This document shows positions 1 through 5,452 of a stretch of 6,306 nucleotides of DNA, piece by piece (within the stretch, counting starts at the first letter, position 1; each line of letters opens with the position of its first letter). Below the pieces are notes generated by a model. That model saw only the letters and a list, made by a program, of their open reading frames with translations, was not told the DNA's origin and ran no database searches. The position numbers were made by a program, and so were the translations under genes. Source of the stretch: Ignavibacteria bacterium (GTDB taxonomy: Bacteria > Bacteroidota > Ignavibacteria > Ignavibacteriales > Melioribacteraceae); NCBI GenBank assembly GCA_027347545.1, contig DAIEQT010000194.1, forward strand, positions 1 through 6,306. Direction: 5' to 3'.

Positions 1-27
1 TATTGAGTACATAGTATTTAGTATTTA
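1..27. repeat. Degenerate heptad repeat tract ahead of a terminator
   Basis: The first 27 bases read as consecutive 7-base units of the form GTAnTnA: a unit cut by the window edge, one divergent unit (GTACATA), and two identical units (GTATTTA). The tract ends about ten bases before the hairpin terminator at 34-64. The same arrangement recurs at 2556-2616. It probably lies in the 3' untranslated region of a plus-strand gene left of the window. Its function is unknown. Confidence 0.5.
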
Positions 28-33
28 GAAGAC

Positions 34-64
34 AAAGTCCCGCTTAAAGCGGGATTTTGTTTTT
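34..64 (+). terminator. Rho-independent terminator of an off-window gene
   Basis: CCCGCT (39-44) pairs with AGCGGG (48-53) across a 3-base loop, extended by T38-A54. The stem is followed by TTTTGTTTTT. No gene lies upstream within the window, so it most likely ends a plus-strand transcript entering from the left. The right half recurs without its left arm at 471-491, and a close relative ends the 638-2533 gene. Confidence 0.8.
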
Positions 65-66
65 AA

Positions 67-195
67 ACAGCCGGAACTATTAGGTCTAAGGCACTTCCCA
101 ACAAAAAGAAGATACATTGGGGAACATTGGAAGTTAAAAGGACAACCTTACAAAGAATGTATGAGACGCATCCGATGAGTTTTTACGTAACATAA
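67..195 (+). pseudogene. Possible 3' remnant of a coding sequence (unrecognised)
   Basis: One plus-strand frame stays open for 42 codons from just after the stop at 64-66 to the TAA at 193-195. It has no start codon near its beginning; the only Met codons are near the end (157 and 175). The translation looks protein-like, basic with aromatics, and ends in LQRMYETHPMSFYVT. It directly abuts the terminator at 34-64, so it cannot be the tail of the gene ended there. It could be a transposase or other gene fragment left by rearrangement, or a chance open frame. No family was recognised and no ribosome binding site is visible. Confidence 0.22.
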
Positions 196-247
196 TAGTA
201 TTTAGACAAAGTTTCTCTGAAGAGAATATACGACAACATAACATCCC

Positions 248-363
248 TAAAGGTGGCCGTCGCATAATTAATATTTTTTAATAAATAGCCCGCGGATGAC
301 GCAGATTTAACAGATTTACACTGATAAATTATTGATTCATTAATTATGCGACAGCCTCCTAAA
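248..363. mobile_element. MITE-like element, 108 bp, flanked by TAAA
   Basis: The element proper is 252-359. Its ends (252-272 and 339-359) are 21-base inverted repeats matching at 19 positions and sharing the inner run GTCGCATAATTAAT. It is bracketed by TAAA (248-251) and TAAA (360-363), which look like a 4-bp target duplication. Removing the element and one TAAA rebuilds the perfect palindrome ATCCCTAAAGGGAT, which suggests insertion into a palindromic site. The outer end GGAGGCTGTCGCATAA resembles insertion-sequence ends beginning GAGGCTGTC; that resemblance is from memory. It has no coding capacity. Alternatively it is one large hairpin of about 126 bases that never moved. Confidence 0.45.
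289..328. repeat. Interspersed GCAGATTTAACAGATTTA-type repeat
   Basis: The interior of the MITE-like element holds a run with GAT at 295, 304, 313 and 323, spaced 9-10 bases, including GACGCAGATTTAACAGATTT. Sequences of this style are scattered as non-coding repeats in many environmental bacterial genomes; this is recalled rather than searched. Its position inside the inverted repeats suggests nesting, or that it forms the core of the element. Confidence 0.4.
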
Positions 364-470
364 GGGATGATAACAATTACCATTATTTTGTTAAATTAAC
401 TACACATCCGAAATCTGACAAATTCAGATTTCTGTTTGAAGATATTTTCTTAAGTTAACGACTATTAGCA

Positions 471-491
471 AAAGCGGGATTTTGTTTTTAA
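471..491 (+). repeat. Orphan right half of a terminator (21-bp direct repeat of 46-66)
   Basis: These 21 bases are identical to 46-66: the right stem arm AGCGGG plus the T-rich tail. The left arm CCCGCT is missing here, since the upstream bases are ACTATTAGCAA. As it stands it cannot fold as the terminator at 34-64 does, so it is probably a relic of a second copy broken or separated from its left arm. Confidence 0.5.
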
Positions 492-573
492 TAATGGGTA
501 AGAAAGAAATTGAGATAGAATTTGACGATTGAAAAAAGGATTTTAATTGAAATGTGATATAGAAGAAGGAATA

Positions 574-603
574 AAAAATGCCCCTTTCTTAAGGGGCATT
601 TTT
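574..603. terminator. Strong bidirectional-looking hairpin terminator
   Basis: AAAAATGCCCCTT (574-586) pairs perfectly with AAGGGGCATTTTT (591-603) across the 4-base loop TCTT. The stem has A-rich left and T-rich right flanks, so it could end transcription in either direction. It insulates the 638-2533 gene from upstream transcription. No gene ending just before it was identified. Confidence 0.75.
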
Positions 604-606
604 ATT

Positions 607-614
607 TATATTTG
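607..614 (+). promoter_or_regulatory. Candidate Bacteroidota-type -7 promoter box
   Basis: TATATTTG matches the TAnnTTTG -7 consensus known from Bacteroidota housekeeping sigma factors. It sits 23 bases ahead of the ATG at 638 and just after a terminator, where a promoter for that gene is needed. No clear TTG -33 element is visible at the expected distance; that region lies inside the terminator stem. The predicted leader is under 20 bases. Confidence 0.45.
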
Positions 615-637
615 TTAAGAACAATTTTGAGGGAATT

Positions 638-2533
638 ATGAAAATATTTTTTAAGCAGTCTTTATTATTAATTCTATTTTTGGGGGTCACCTCAATAGCA
701 ACGGCACAACTTCAATTAACACTTCCTACTGTTTCCGGTAAACCGGGCACTGAAACTATAGTTGGTGTTTTAGTTAATGAGATTACTCCTTACAATGTTC
801 AAGGATTCCAGTTTAAGATTAAGTACAACAAAGAGCTAGTCTATTTGATGAATCCAGGTAGCAACTCCGGCACAGTTTCAAGTGCATCAAATGCTTCTCC
901 ATTCTATACCAGTGATACCCGTACAGACTCTTCCATGATTATTGTAACTGCTGGTGGATCTGATAAATTTACAGGGTTCGGAGTTCTATTCAAACTGAAA
1001 GTTAAATTCTTAAAACTCGGATCAACTACTTTAACTCTTGATCCTACTTTTGATAATAAATTTACAGATGGCACAGCCAGTGTAAATTTTGTAACAGTAA
1101 ATGGATTAGTTACTGTAGCAAATACAAATACGCCGCCTGTGTTTGATGCTATACCTGCTAAAACGGTAAATGAGAATCAAGAACTTAAATTTACAGTCAA
1201 CGCTACCGATGTAGATGGTGATCCAATAGTTTACTCGGCAACAAATTTACCGACTGGGGCGGCGTTTAATCCGGTTACTAAAGAGTTCACGTGGAAGCCA
1301 ACATATTCTCAATCCGGTATTCACACAGTAACTTTTCAAGCACACGATGGAAATTCGCCCGGAACAACTTTAGCAAGCATAACTGTTGTAGATGTTAACT
1401 CGGTGCCAGTACTCGCATCAATTACAGATAAGACAGTAAACGAAGGTACACAATTAGTAATTGATCTTTCCGCTACTGATGCAGAAGGTGATGTATTATT
1501 ATATAGCGCTACCAATCTTCCCACTGGTGCTACGTTTGATGCAGCAACACACAAATTCTCATGGAAACCAAGTTCAACACAAGCAGGTGACTACACAGTC
1601 ACCTTTTCTGTTTCAGACGGTAAACTTAGCGCATCAACAAACGTAAAGATCACAGTTGTTGATGCAAATACCGCACCAGTAATTACGCCCATTGCCGATA
1701 AAACAGTAAATACTAATCAGCAATTAACTTTTGATATTGTAGCTGTTGATGGCGAGGGTGACCCACTTATTTTTTCAGCGGCAAACTTACCTGCCGGTGC
1801 TGAATTTGATGTTAATGTGCACCGCTTTTCCTGGAAACCGACAAGCACACAAGCCGGCGATTATACTGTAACTTTCTTTGTGTACGACGGCAATTCTACA
1901 TCAACTTTGCAAGTAAAAATTAAAGTTATCAAGGTTAACAGCGCTCCTATTTTTGATTCTAAGACTTTTTCTGATACGACAATTAGTGTTCATAATGTTC
2001 CTGTGCTTTTCAAATATCAATTTAAAGCAACAGATCCGGATGGAGACGCAGTAACATTTAGAATTGATGGTGATTTCCCGAGCGGGTCAACATTGAGTAC
2101 TTCCGGAGCTTTTAATTGGATTACTTCGTCGTCTCATGCTGGTCGTGTTTTCATGTTTATGGTAACAATTTCTGATGGTACTTTATCTGAAACAAAAGTG
2201 CTTACCATTACAACGAAAAGTACAATAGTTGGAGTTGATGAGGAAGAAGTTATTCCGGCTAAATACAGCATGGCCCAAAACTATCCTAACCCATTCAATC
2301 CGAGTACAACAATTAAGTTTAGTTTACCCAAAGAGGGAAATGTTGTCTTGAAAGTTTACAGTGTAATGGGTGAAGAAATTAAAACACTTGTAAACGGTTT
2401 TAGAGCAGCCGGTGTGCATACTGTAAATTTCGATGCAAGTTCCGCCAAAGGCGGATTAACGAGTGGATTGTATTTCTATAAACTTGAAACCCAGGAGTTT
2501 TCGAAAACAATGAAGATGTTGCTAGCGAAATAA
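638..2533 (+). CDS. Secreted cohesin-domain / Ig-like repeat protein with T9SS type A sorting domain
   Basis: A 631-residue exported surface or extracellular protein. Residues 1-23 form a signal peptide (KQSLLLILFLGV core, ATA before Gln24). Residues 25-160 resemble a cohesin-like beta-sandwich (VSGKPGT start, QGFQFKIKYN strand). Residues 166-435 are three Ig/cadherin-like repeats (He_PIG type) in exact 90-residue register: NLPTGA or NLPAGA falls at 203, 293 and 383, and acidic DxDGD-like calcium-type motifs at 191, 281 and 371. A fourth, divergent repeat covers 436-526 (DPDGD at 466-470). Residues 540-631 are a T9SS type A sorting domain (NYPNPFNPST at 548-557, GLYFYKL near 610). The start is supported by GAGGG four bases upstream. 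The gene stands alone between two terminators. Its ligand is unknown; an adhesive or structural role is inferred from the domains. Confidence is high for secretion, repeats and sorting domain, and moderate for cohesin. Confidence 0.93.
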   Translation: MKIFFKQSLLLILFLGVTSIATAQLQLTLPTVSGKPGTETIVGVLVNEITPYNVQGFQFKIKYNKELVYLMNPGSNSGTVSSASNASPFYTSDTRTDSSMIIVTAGGSDKFTGFGVLFKLKVKFLKLGSTTLTLDPTFDNKFTDGTASVNFVTVNGLVTVANTNTPPVFDAIPAKTVNENQELKFTVNATDVDGDPIVYSATNLPTGAAFNPVTKEFTWKPTYSQSGIHTVTFQAHDGNSPGTTLASITVVDVNSVPVLASITDKTVNEGTQLVIDLSATDAEGDVLLYSATNLPTGATFDAATHKFSWKPSSTQAGDYTVTFSVSDGKLSASTNVKITVVDANTAPVITPIADKTVNTNQQLTFDIVAVDGEGDPLIFSAANLPAGAEFDVNVHRFSWKPTSTQAGDYTVTFFVYDGNSTSTLQVKIKVIKVNSAPIFDSKTFSDTTISVHNVPVLFKYQFKATDPDGDAVTFRIDGDFPSGSTLSTSGAFNWITSSSHAGRVFMFMVTISDGTLSETKVLTITTKSTIVGVDEEEVIPAKYSMAQNYPNPFNPSTTIKFSLPKEGNVVLKVYSVMGEEIKTLVNGFRAAGVHTVNFDASSAKGGLTSGLYFYKLETQEFSKTMKMLLAK

Positions 2534-2555
2534 AGCAAGGCGATACTTAAAATAA

Positions 2556-2583
2556 GTATTTAGTAATGAGTATTGAGTAGTTA
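2556..2583. repeat. Four-unit heptad tract ahead of a terminator
   Basis: Four consecutive 7-base units all fit GTAnTnA. The tract lies 22 bases after the stop of the 638-2533 gene and 3 bases before the terminator stem. It is the second copy in this window of the heptad-plus-CCCG-terminator arrangement seen at 1-64. Confidence 0.6.
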
Positions 2584-2586
2584 GAT

Positions 2587-2616
2587 AAAATCCCGCTTGC
2601 CGGGATTTTGTTTTTT
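2587..2616 (+). terminator. Rho-independent terminator of the T9SS protein gene
   Basis: AAAATCCCG (2587-2595) pairs with CGGGATTTT (2601-2609) across the loop CTTGC, followed by G and six Ts. It ends the 638-2533 transcript. The A-rich left arm means it may also help stop the convergent minus-strand transcript, whose stop codon is at 2641. It shares TCCCGCTT and GCGGGATTTTGTTTTT-like sequence with the terminator at 34-64. Confidence 0.85.
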
Positions 2617-2640
2617 AAATATCTAAGAAGTTACAGACGC

Positions 2641-3456
2641 TTACAATGTTTTGCTGAGACGAAAGAATAACTCCATGTTTTCAAGCTGATTAATTTTTGA
2701 GTACGAATTCGAAAGGTTTGAAAGAATCCTTTTTATGATTGTTGCAGCAGTCGGTATCTCACTAATTATGTGTGCGATTGAATCTTCACTATCCTTTGCA
2801 AGTTCCGATACGTCTGATTCATAAATTATTTTGCCGCCATTAAAACAATCAACAAGATAGTGCTCATCTTCATTGATTACTTTTGCAAGAAAGTGTCCGG
2901 GGAAATTGCAGCCGGCAATATTGAACCCAAACCGATCTCCAATGAAAGCATATATCAAACAAAGTGTTATAGGATTTCCTTTTTTTTGTGTAAGTGCAAA
3001 AACAGCGTTAGAATTAAACGGATTGTAATAGTTTTCTTGATCACCCTTAATCCCGATTTCTTGAAACAGATAAGTAGCTAAATCAATTTCATCGCCGTAA
3101 GGAATTTTATTCCGGAAGATATCAGCAATACCATCAAGCCGGTCTGTAAGTTCGCATGCACCGCCCAAACCATATTGGAATTTGGAAATTAGCTCCATTG
3201 CAATTTCAATTTTGTCTATTGTGTCAGAAGTTTCTAATACGCTTATCCAGTTTTGTTCGAGCCAGTTTCTCCGGTTTTTTTCAAGAATTGGAGCTATGAG
3301 AATTTGCCTTTGTTCGTTCATTAGCTCGGAGAATTCTCTAAGATCAATCTCAAGATGAAGCCCATAAGTAGAGAGTTGTTTAACTATTTCGTCTCTAACC
3401 TCTTGAGAGTCATCATCCAAGAGGTCCAGCATATAGGAAAGTTTATTTGCGTCCAT
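2641..3456 (-). CDS. SirB1-family / transglutaminase-like (Transglut_core2) protein
   Basis: A 271-residue protein with no signal peptide, so probably cytoplasmic. Residues 8-32 look like one HEAT-type helical repeat (LLDDDSQEVRDEIVKQL). The core at about 140-215 carries SirB1-family signatures: NPFNSNAVFALTQKKGNPIT, then FGFNIAGCNFPGHFLAKV, then VDCFNGGKII. The His (188) and Asp (203) of a transglutaminase-type triad are present. At the nucleophile position after G160 the sequence reads NPIT, so the classical Cys is absent; Cys166 is nearby but out of register. The C-terminal KRILSNLSNSYSK segment matches the helical tail common in SirB1 proteins. The molecular function of this family is not established. 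The ribosome binding site is weak (AAAGAAAAAATT before the ATG). The gene diverges from 3536 across 79 bases. Confidence 0.85.
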   Translation of the reverse strand: MDANKLSYMLDLLDDDSQEVRDEIVKQLSTYGLHLEIDLREFSELMNEQRQILIAPILEKNRRNWLEQNWISVLETSDTIDKIEIAMELISKFQYGLGGACELTDRLDGIADIFRNKIPYGDEIDLATYLFQEIGIKGDQENYYNPFNSNAVFALTQKKGNPITLCLIYAFIGDRFGFNIAGCNFPGHFLAKVINEDEHYLVDCFNGGKIIYESDVSELAKDSEDSIAHIISEIPTAATIIKRILSNLSNSYSKINQLENMELFFRLSKTL

Positions 3457-3535
3457 AATTTTTTCTTTATTTCTGCCTAAAAATAGTATTATTTTTTCTG
3501 AAGAAATGAATAATAATTAGAAATGCGAGGAGCTA

Positions 3536-4015
3536 ATGAAGAAAATTATTTTTACAACTTTATTTTTTATTGTATCAGTCACCGGATTTATTTTTGCACA
3601 ACAAGAAGCAGAAAAGACAACGCATAAATTTAATCCTATGAGCGACCCGTTTGTAGATGTAAAAACCGCCGTAGAGGAAGCGACAAAAGAACACAAAAGA
3701 ATTTTGCTGGATGTAGGAGGTGAATGGTGTATATGGTGCCATAGACTTGATAAGTTTATTGAGGAGAATCCCGAGATCAAAACCTATCTTAACAAGAATT
3801 TCATAGTTGTCAAAGTGAATGTTAGTGAAGAAAACAAAAACGAAAAATTCTTGGCTCAATATCGAAAGATTCCAGGATATCCTCACTTTTTCGTATTAGA
3901 TACTGATGGAAAATATCTACACTCACAAGGAACAGGCGAGCTTGAAAAGGAAAAATCATACAGCGCTGAATTGATTTTAAGCTTTCTTAAAGAATGGGCA
4001 CCGAAAAATAATTAA
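3536..4015 (+). CDS. Exported thioredoxin-fold protein (Thioredoxin_7 / DUF255-like)
   Basis: A 159-residue protein. Residues 1-21 form a signal peptide (KKIIFTTLFFIVSVTGFIFA, then QQ), so it should act in the periplasm. The thioredoxin fold spans about 38-154. A redox-active WCIWCH motif puts the cysteines at 65 and 68, and the cis-proline lies in PGYPHFFVLD (Pro116), followed by a TDGK turn. WCxWC followed by His is typical of thioredoxin_7/DUF255-like proteins, so thiol-disulphide exchange on exported proteins is the likely role; the substrate is unknown. GAGGAG ends three bases before the ATG, a tight spacing. TATTTTTT at 3490-3497 is a weak -7 box candidate. The gene appears monocistronic. 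Its transcript probably runs through the REP hairpins to the stem-loop at 4153-4180. Confidence 0.92.
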   Translation: MKKIIFTTLFFIVSVTGFIFAQQEAEKTTHKFNPMSDPFVDVKTAVEEATKEHKRILLDVGGEWCIWCHRLDKFIEENPEIKTYLNKNFIVVKVNVSEENKNEKFLAQYRKIPGYPHFFVLDTDGKYLHSQGTGELEKEKSYSAELILSFLKEWAPKNN

Positions 4016-4042
4016 TGGAAACATCTGAATTATTGGTTCTTT

Positions 4043-4111
4043 GTCACACTGAGTTTGTCGAAGTGTGATAATTTAGCTTGTAACGTCATGGTTCGACAAG
4101 CTCACCATGAC
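4043..4111. repeat. Pair of inverted REP-like hairpins
   Basis: Hairpin 1 (4043-4069) pairs TCACACT with AGTGTGA, plus a G-T wobble, around the 11-base loop GAGTTTGTCGA. Hairpin 2 (4085-4111) pairs GTCATGGT with ACCATGAC around TCGACAAGCTC. The loops are reverse complements at 10 of 11 positions, so the two units are in opposite orientation, while the stems differ in sequence but both pair. This is the widespread GAGCTTGTCGAA-type intergenic repeat, as recalled from many environmental genomes. It lies between convergent genes and could stop or stabilise both transcripts. Confidence 0.75.
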
Positions 4112-4146
4112 TTAGTCTTAATATTTCAGAGGTTTCTATTGATGAA

Positions 4147-4335
4147 TCAAATTCCCCGTAGAATTCTTACGGGGAGTTTTAATATTGTTCTTAAAAGATC
4201 AAATACTCCATCCACAGCAATTCCTACCAATCGTAATGGTAGCAAAAGCAGCCAAATAATTGGGTATAAGACCAAAACAAGCAAAGCTAAAGGCCAGCAG
4301 AAAAGAAGCAGTAATAACCATAAAATGATTTTCAT
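4147..4335 (-). CDS. Leucine-rich 62-residue membrane protein
   Basis: A short, extremely hydrophobic protein; 22 of 62 residues are Leu. Residues 3-40 carry no charge before Arg35 and contain prolines at 15, 25 and 33, which fits two tightly packed membrane segments or a re-entrant hairpin. Residues 42-62 form a likely amphipathic basic helix (VDGVFDLLRTILKLPVRILR). Its ATG overlaps the stop of the upstream gene as ATGA, and AAGGA sits about six bases before it, so it is probably translated from the same mRNA. Overlapping frames on both strands are shadows. The RLVGIAVDGVF stretch resembles small uncharacterised membrane proteins remembered from related bacteria, but no function is known. 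A toxin-like small peptide is an alternative. Confidence 0.72.
   Translation of the reverse strand: MKIILWLLLLLFCWPLALLVLVLYPIIWLLLLPLRLVGIAVDGVFDLLRTILKLPVRILRGI
4153..4180 (+). terminator. Candidate terminator of the thioredoxin gene, inside the convergent gene
   Basis: TCCCCGTA (4153-4160) pairs with TACGGGGA (4168-4175) across a 7-base loop, followed by GTTTTAATATT. It lies 137 bases after the thioredoxin stop and overlaps the last codons of the minus-strand gene at 4147-4335. The plus-strand transcript would therefore end antisense to that gene. Confidence 0.6.
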
Positions 4336-4739
4336 ATTCGTTCCTTGTTATCGTGGAGAAAGATATATGAATCCCAAGCATCATCAAGTATGATTTTCTC
4401 GGAGAGTTTCATCGAAGATTCTTTTGCAAGCTCATTTAGTACCGTATCGTTCAAGTCGGTAATATTGTTTGAGTTCATGTTTGGTACTGAGATCACTAGA
4501 TTCCCTTCACAAGTAACAAACTTTGATATTACCGGAAGCTCAACAACAAGTTCCGCCTTTGATTGTGTGAAAAGAAAAATTGAATTAACCGGCTGATGCA
4601 GAGTGTTTACGAATTCAGCCTCGGGGACAATACTTGTAAGGCGAGCTCTAAAATGCATCGGTTCATTTATTAGTTTAACTTTTATTCCAGTTGCCAACCT
4701 AAAAGTTGTATTCAAAGCGTTCTGATTTGGAGAATACAT
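4332..4739 (-). CDS. Uncharacterised 135-residue protein, upstream partner of the small membrane protein
   Basis: No family was recognised. There is no signal peptide or membrane segment, so it is probably cytoplasmic. It appears to alternate beta strands (IKVKLI, SIFLF, AELVVELPVISKF, LVISVP) with a C-terminal helical, acidic part (residues 94-121). Cysteine occurs once (77). AAAGGA lies seven bases before the ATG, supporting this start; Met28 would be a shorter alternative. The stop overlaps the next gene's start by four bases (ATGA), a strong sign of an operon with translational coupling. Joint function with the membrane protein is inferred only from this arrangement. The opposite-strand frame at 4345-4596 is a shadow. 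Confidence 0.75.
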   Translation of the reverse strand: MYSPNQNALNTTFRLATGIKVKLINEPMHFRARLTSIVPEAEFVNTLHQPVNSIFLFTQSKAELVVELPVISKFVTCEGNLVISVPNMNSNNITDLNDTVLNELAKESSMKLSEKIILDDAWDSYIFLHDNKERI

Positions 4740-4826
4740 GTTCTATTCCTTTCTAAAGGATTAGACGAAAAAAGTAATAGAAAGGTTATGATATTGTATT
4801 AACTATTGTTGAAATGTTGTCGAGGG

Positions 4827-4853
4827 AAAGAACCCCGGCTTCAGAGAGCCGGG
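4827..4853 (-). terminator. Terminator of the pilin-like gene
   Basis: CCCGGCT (4834-4840) pairs with AGCCGGG (4847-4853) across a 6-base loop. Read on the minus strand, the stem is followed by GTTCTTT. It begins 15 bases after the stop of the 4869-5255 gene. The T tract is modest. Confidence 0.65.
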
Positions 4854-4868
4854 ATTGATTTAGCGTGA

Positions 4869-5255
4869 CTAATTGTTAATTGGAGTTGAAGTAATTCTAT
4901 CCGGTCCAATTACCATTGTAGCTTGAACTGAGCTTGTTCCGTTATTTCCGTTCTCATTGCCGGTACCAACTATCGTAACTGTTTGAGCGGCTACGGTTGC
5001 GGAATAAACACCGTTGCCGGTTGTATCAAGAGAAGCCGGAATTGCCCAACTTGTAAAAGTATTGCCGCCGCCGCCAAGCGCTGTTGGTTTTCTGTAATAT
5101 TGCTGTGCAAGAGAAGCTAAATTAGTTAAATCTGAGATTACCGCATCTCTATTTGCTTGAGAACTGCTTGCTGTGAATACATTAATTCCTACCACAACTG
5201 CGATTCCCACTATGATAACACCAAGAACGATTAAAAGTAACTGTTGCTGACCCAT
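4869..5255 (-). CDS. Pilin-like membrane-anchored protein with minimal leader
   Basis: A 128-residue protein laid out like a type IV pilin or pseudopilin. Residues 3-28 form a hydrophobic helix (QQQLLLIVLGVIIVGIAVVVGINVF). It continues into a polar helix (SQANRDAVISDLTNLASLAQQYYR), then a glycine run (61-64) and a beta-rich, Thr/Asn/Gly-rich C-terminal domain. Two pilin hallmarks are missing: a basic leader (only Met-Gly precedes the helix) and Glu at +5 (Leu instead, if cleavage follows Gly2). The start is secure: AAAGGAG lies seven bases upstream and an in-frame TAA occurs five codons before the ATG. It stands alone with its own terminator, with no secretion or pilus genes nearby. A small surface fibre subunit or a simple anchored protein are both possible. 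Confidence 0.8.
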   Translation of the reverse strand: MGQQQLLLIVLGVIIVGIAVVVGINVFTASSSQANRDAVISDLTNLASLAQQYYRKPTALGGGGNTFTSWAIPASLDTTGNGVYSATVAAQTVTIVGTGNENGNNGTSSVQATMVIGPDRITSTPINN

Positions 5256-5411
5256 TATGTTGCTCCTTTATTGTTTGGGATACATAACGCAATCAGTGTA
5301 CCGAATAGTTAGACAATATCGGATAAGAATTTGCAATTGGCAGAAATAGATAAGAAAGTTTTACGTGTTAGATTTACTTAGGATAAAACTGGAAGCGACG
5401 ACATGTTTATT

Positions 5412-5444
5412 AAAACAAAGAACTCACGCTAGGTGAGTTCTTTG
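5412..5444 (-). terminator. Terminator of the RNA-binding protein gene
   Basis: CAAAGAACTCAC (5416-5427) pairs perfectly with GTGAGTTCTTTG (5433-5444) across the 5-base loop GCTAG. On the minus strand it is followed by TTTTAAT. The 12-bp stem makes this the clearest terminator for the gene ending at 5534. Confidence 0.85.
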
Positions 5445-5452
5445 GCAAGTAG

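Larger units (their letters stand above)
65..573. other. Intergenic region with relics and repeats, no intact gene
   Basis: About 500 bases separate the two flanking terminators without a convincing complete gene. From left to right it holds a 42-codon open frame, a partial copy of the heptad-terminator leader (GTATTTA then GACAAAGT at 198-212), a MITE-like insertion (252-359), an orphan terminator right arm (471-491) and an AT-rich stretch with a 12-codon ORF at 494-532. This reads as an accessory junk interval shaped by repeat insertion and decay. Confidence 0.55.

Noticed and set aside
171..191. CCGATGAG resembling a hammerhead ribozyme core
   Set aside because: The partner GAAA segment and flanking helices are absent.
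183..383. 66-codon minus-strand open frame
   Set aside because: It is mostly a read-through of the MITE-like inverted repeat and its nested repeat; no ribosome binding site and no recognisable protein features.
494..532. 12-codon ORF (MGKKEIEIEFDD) ahead of the terminator at 574
   Set aside because: No ribosome binding site, a stop codon upstream in frame at 437, and too short to judge; it looks like the end of a protein but no parent gene is visible.
638..2533. Cohesin-like domain as evidence of a cellulosome
   Set aside because: No dockerin, glycoside hydrolase or carbohydrate-binding module appears in the window, and such domains also occur in non-cellulosomal surface proteins.
1..2583. 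Heptad tracts as a CRISPR array
   Set aside because: The units are contiguous 7-base repeats without spacers of unique sequence.
4055..4393. 112-codon plus-strand open frame
   Set aside because: Its start is a translation of the REP-like hairpins (giving VRQAHHD, a familiar artefact), and the rest lies antisense to the coupled minus-strand genes.
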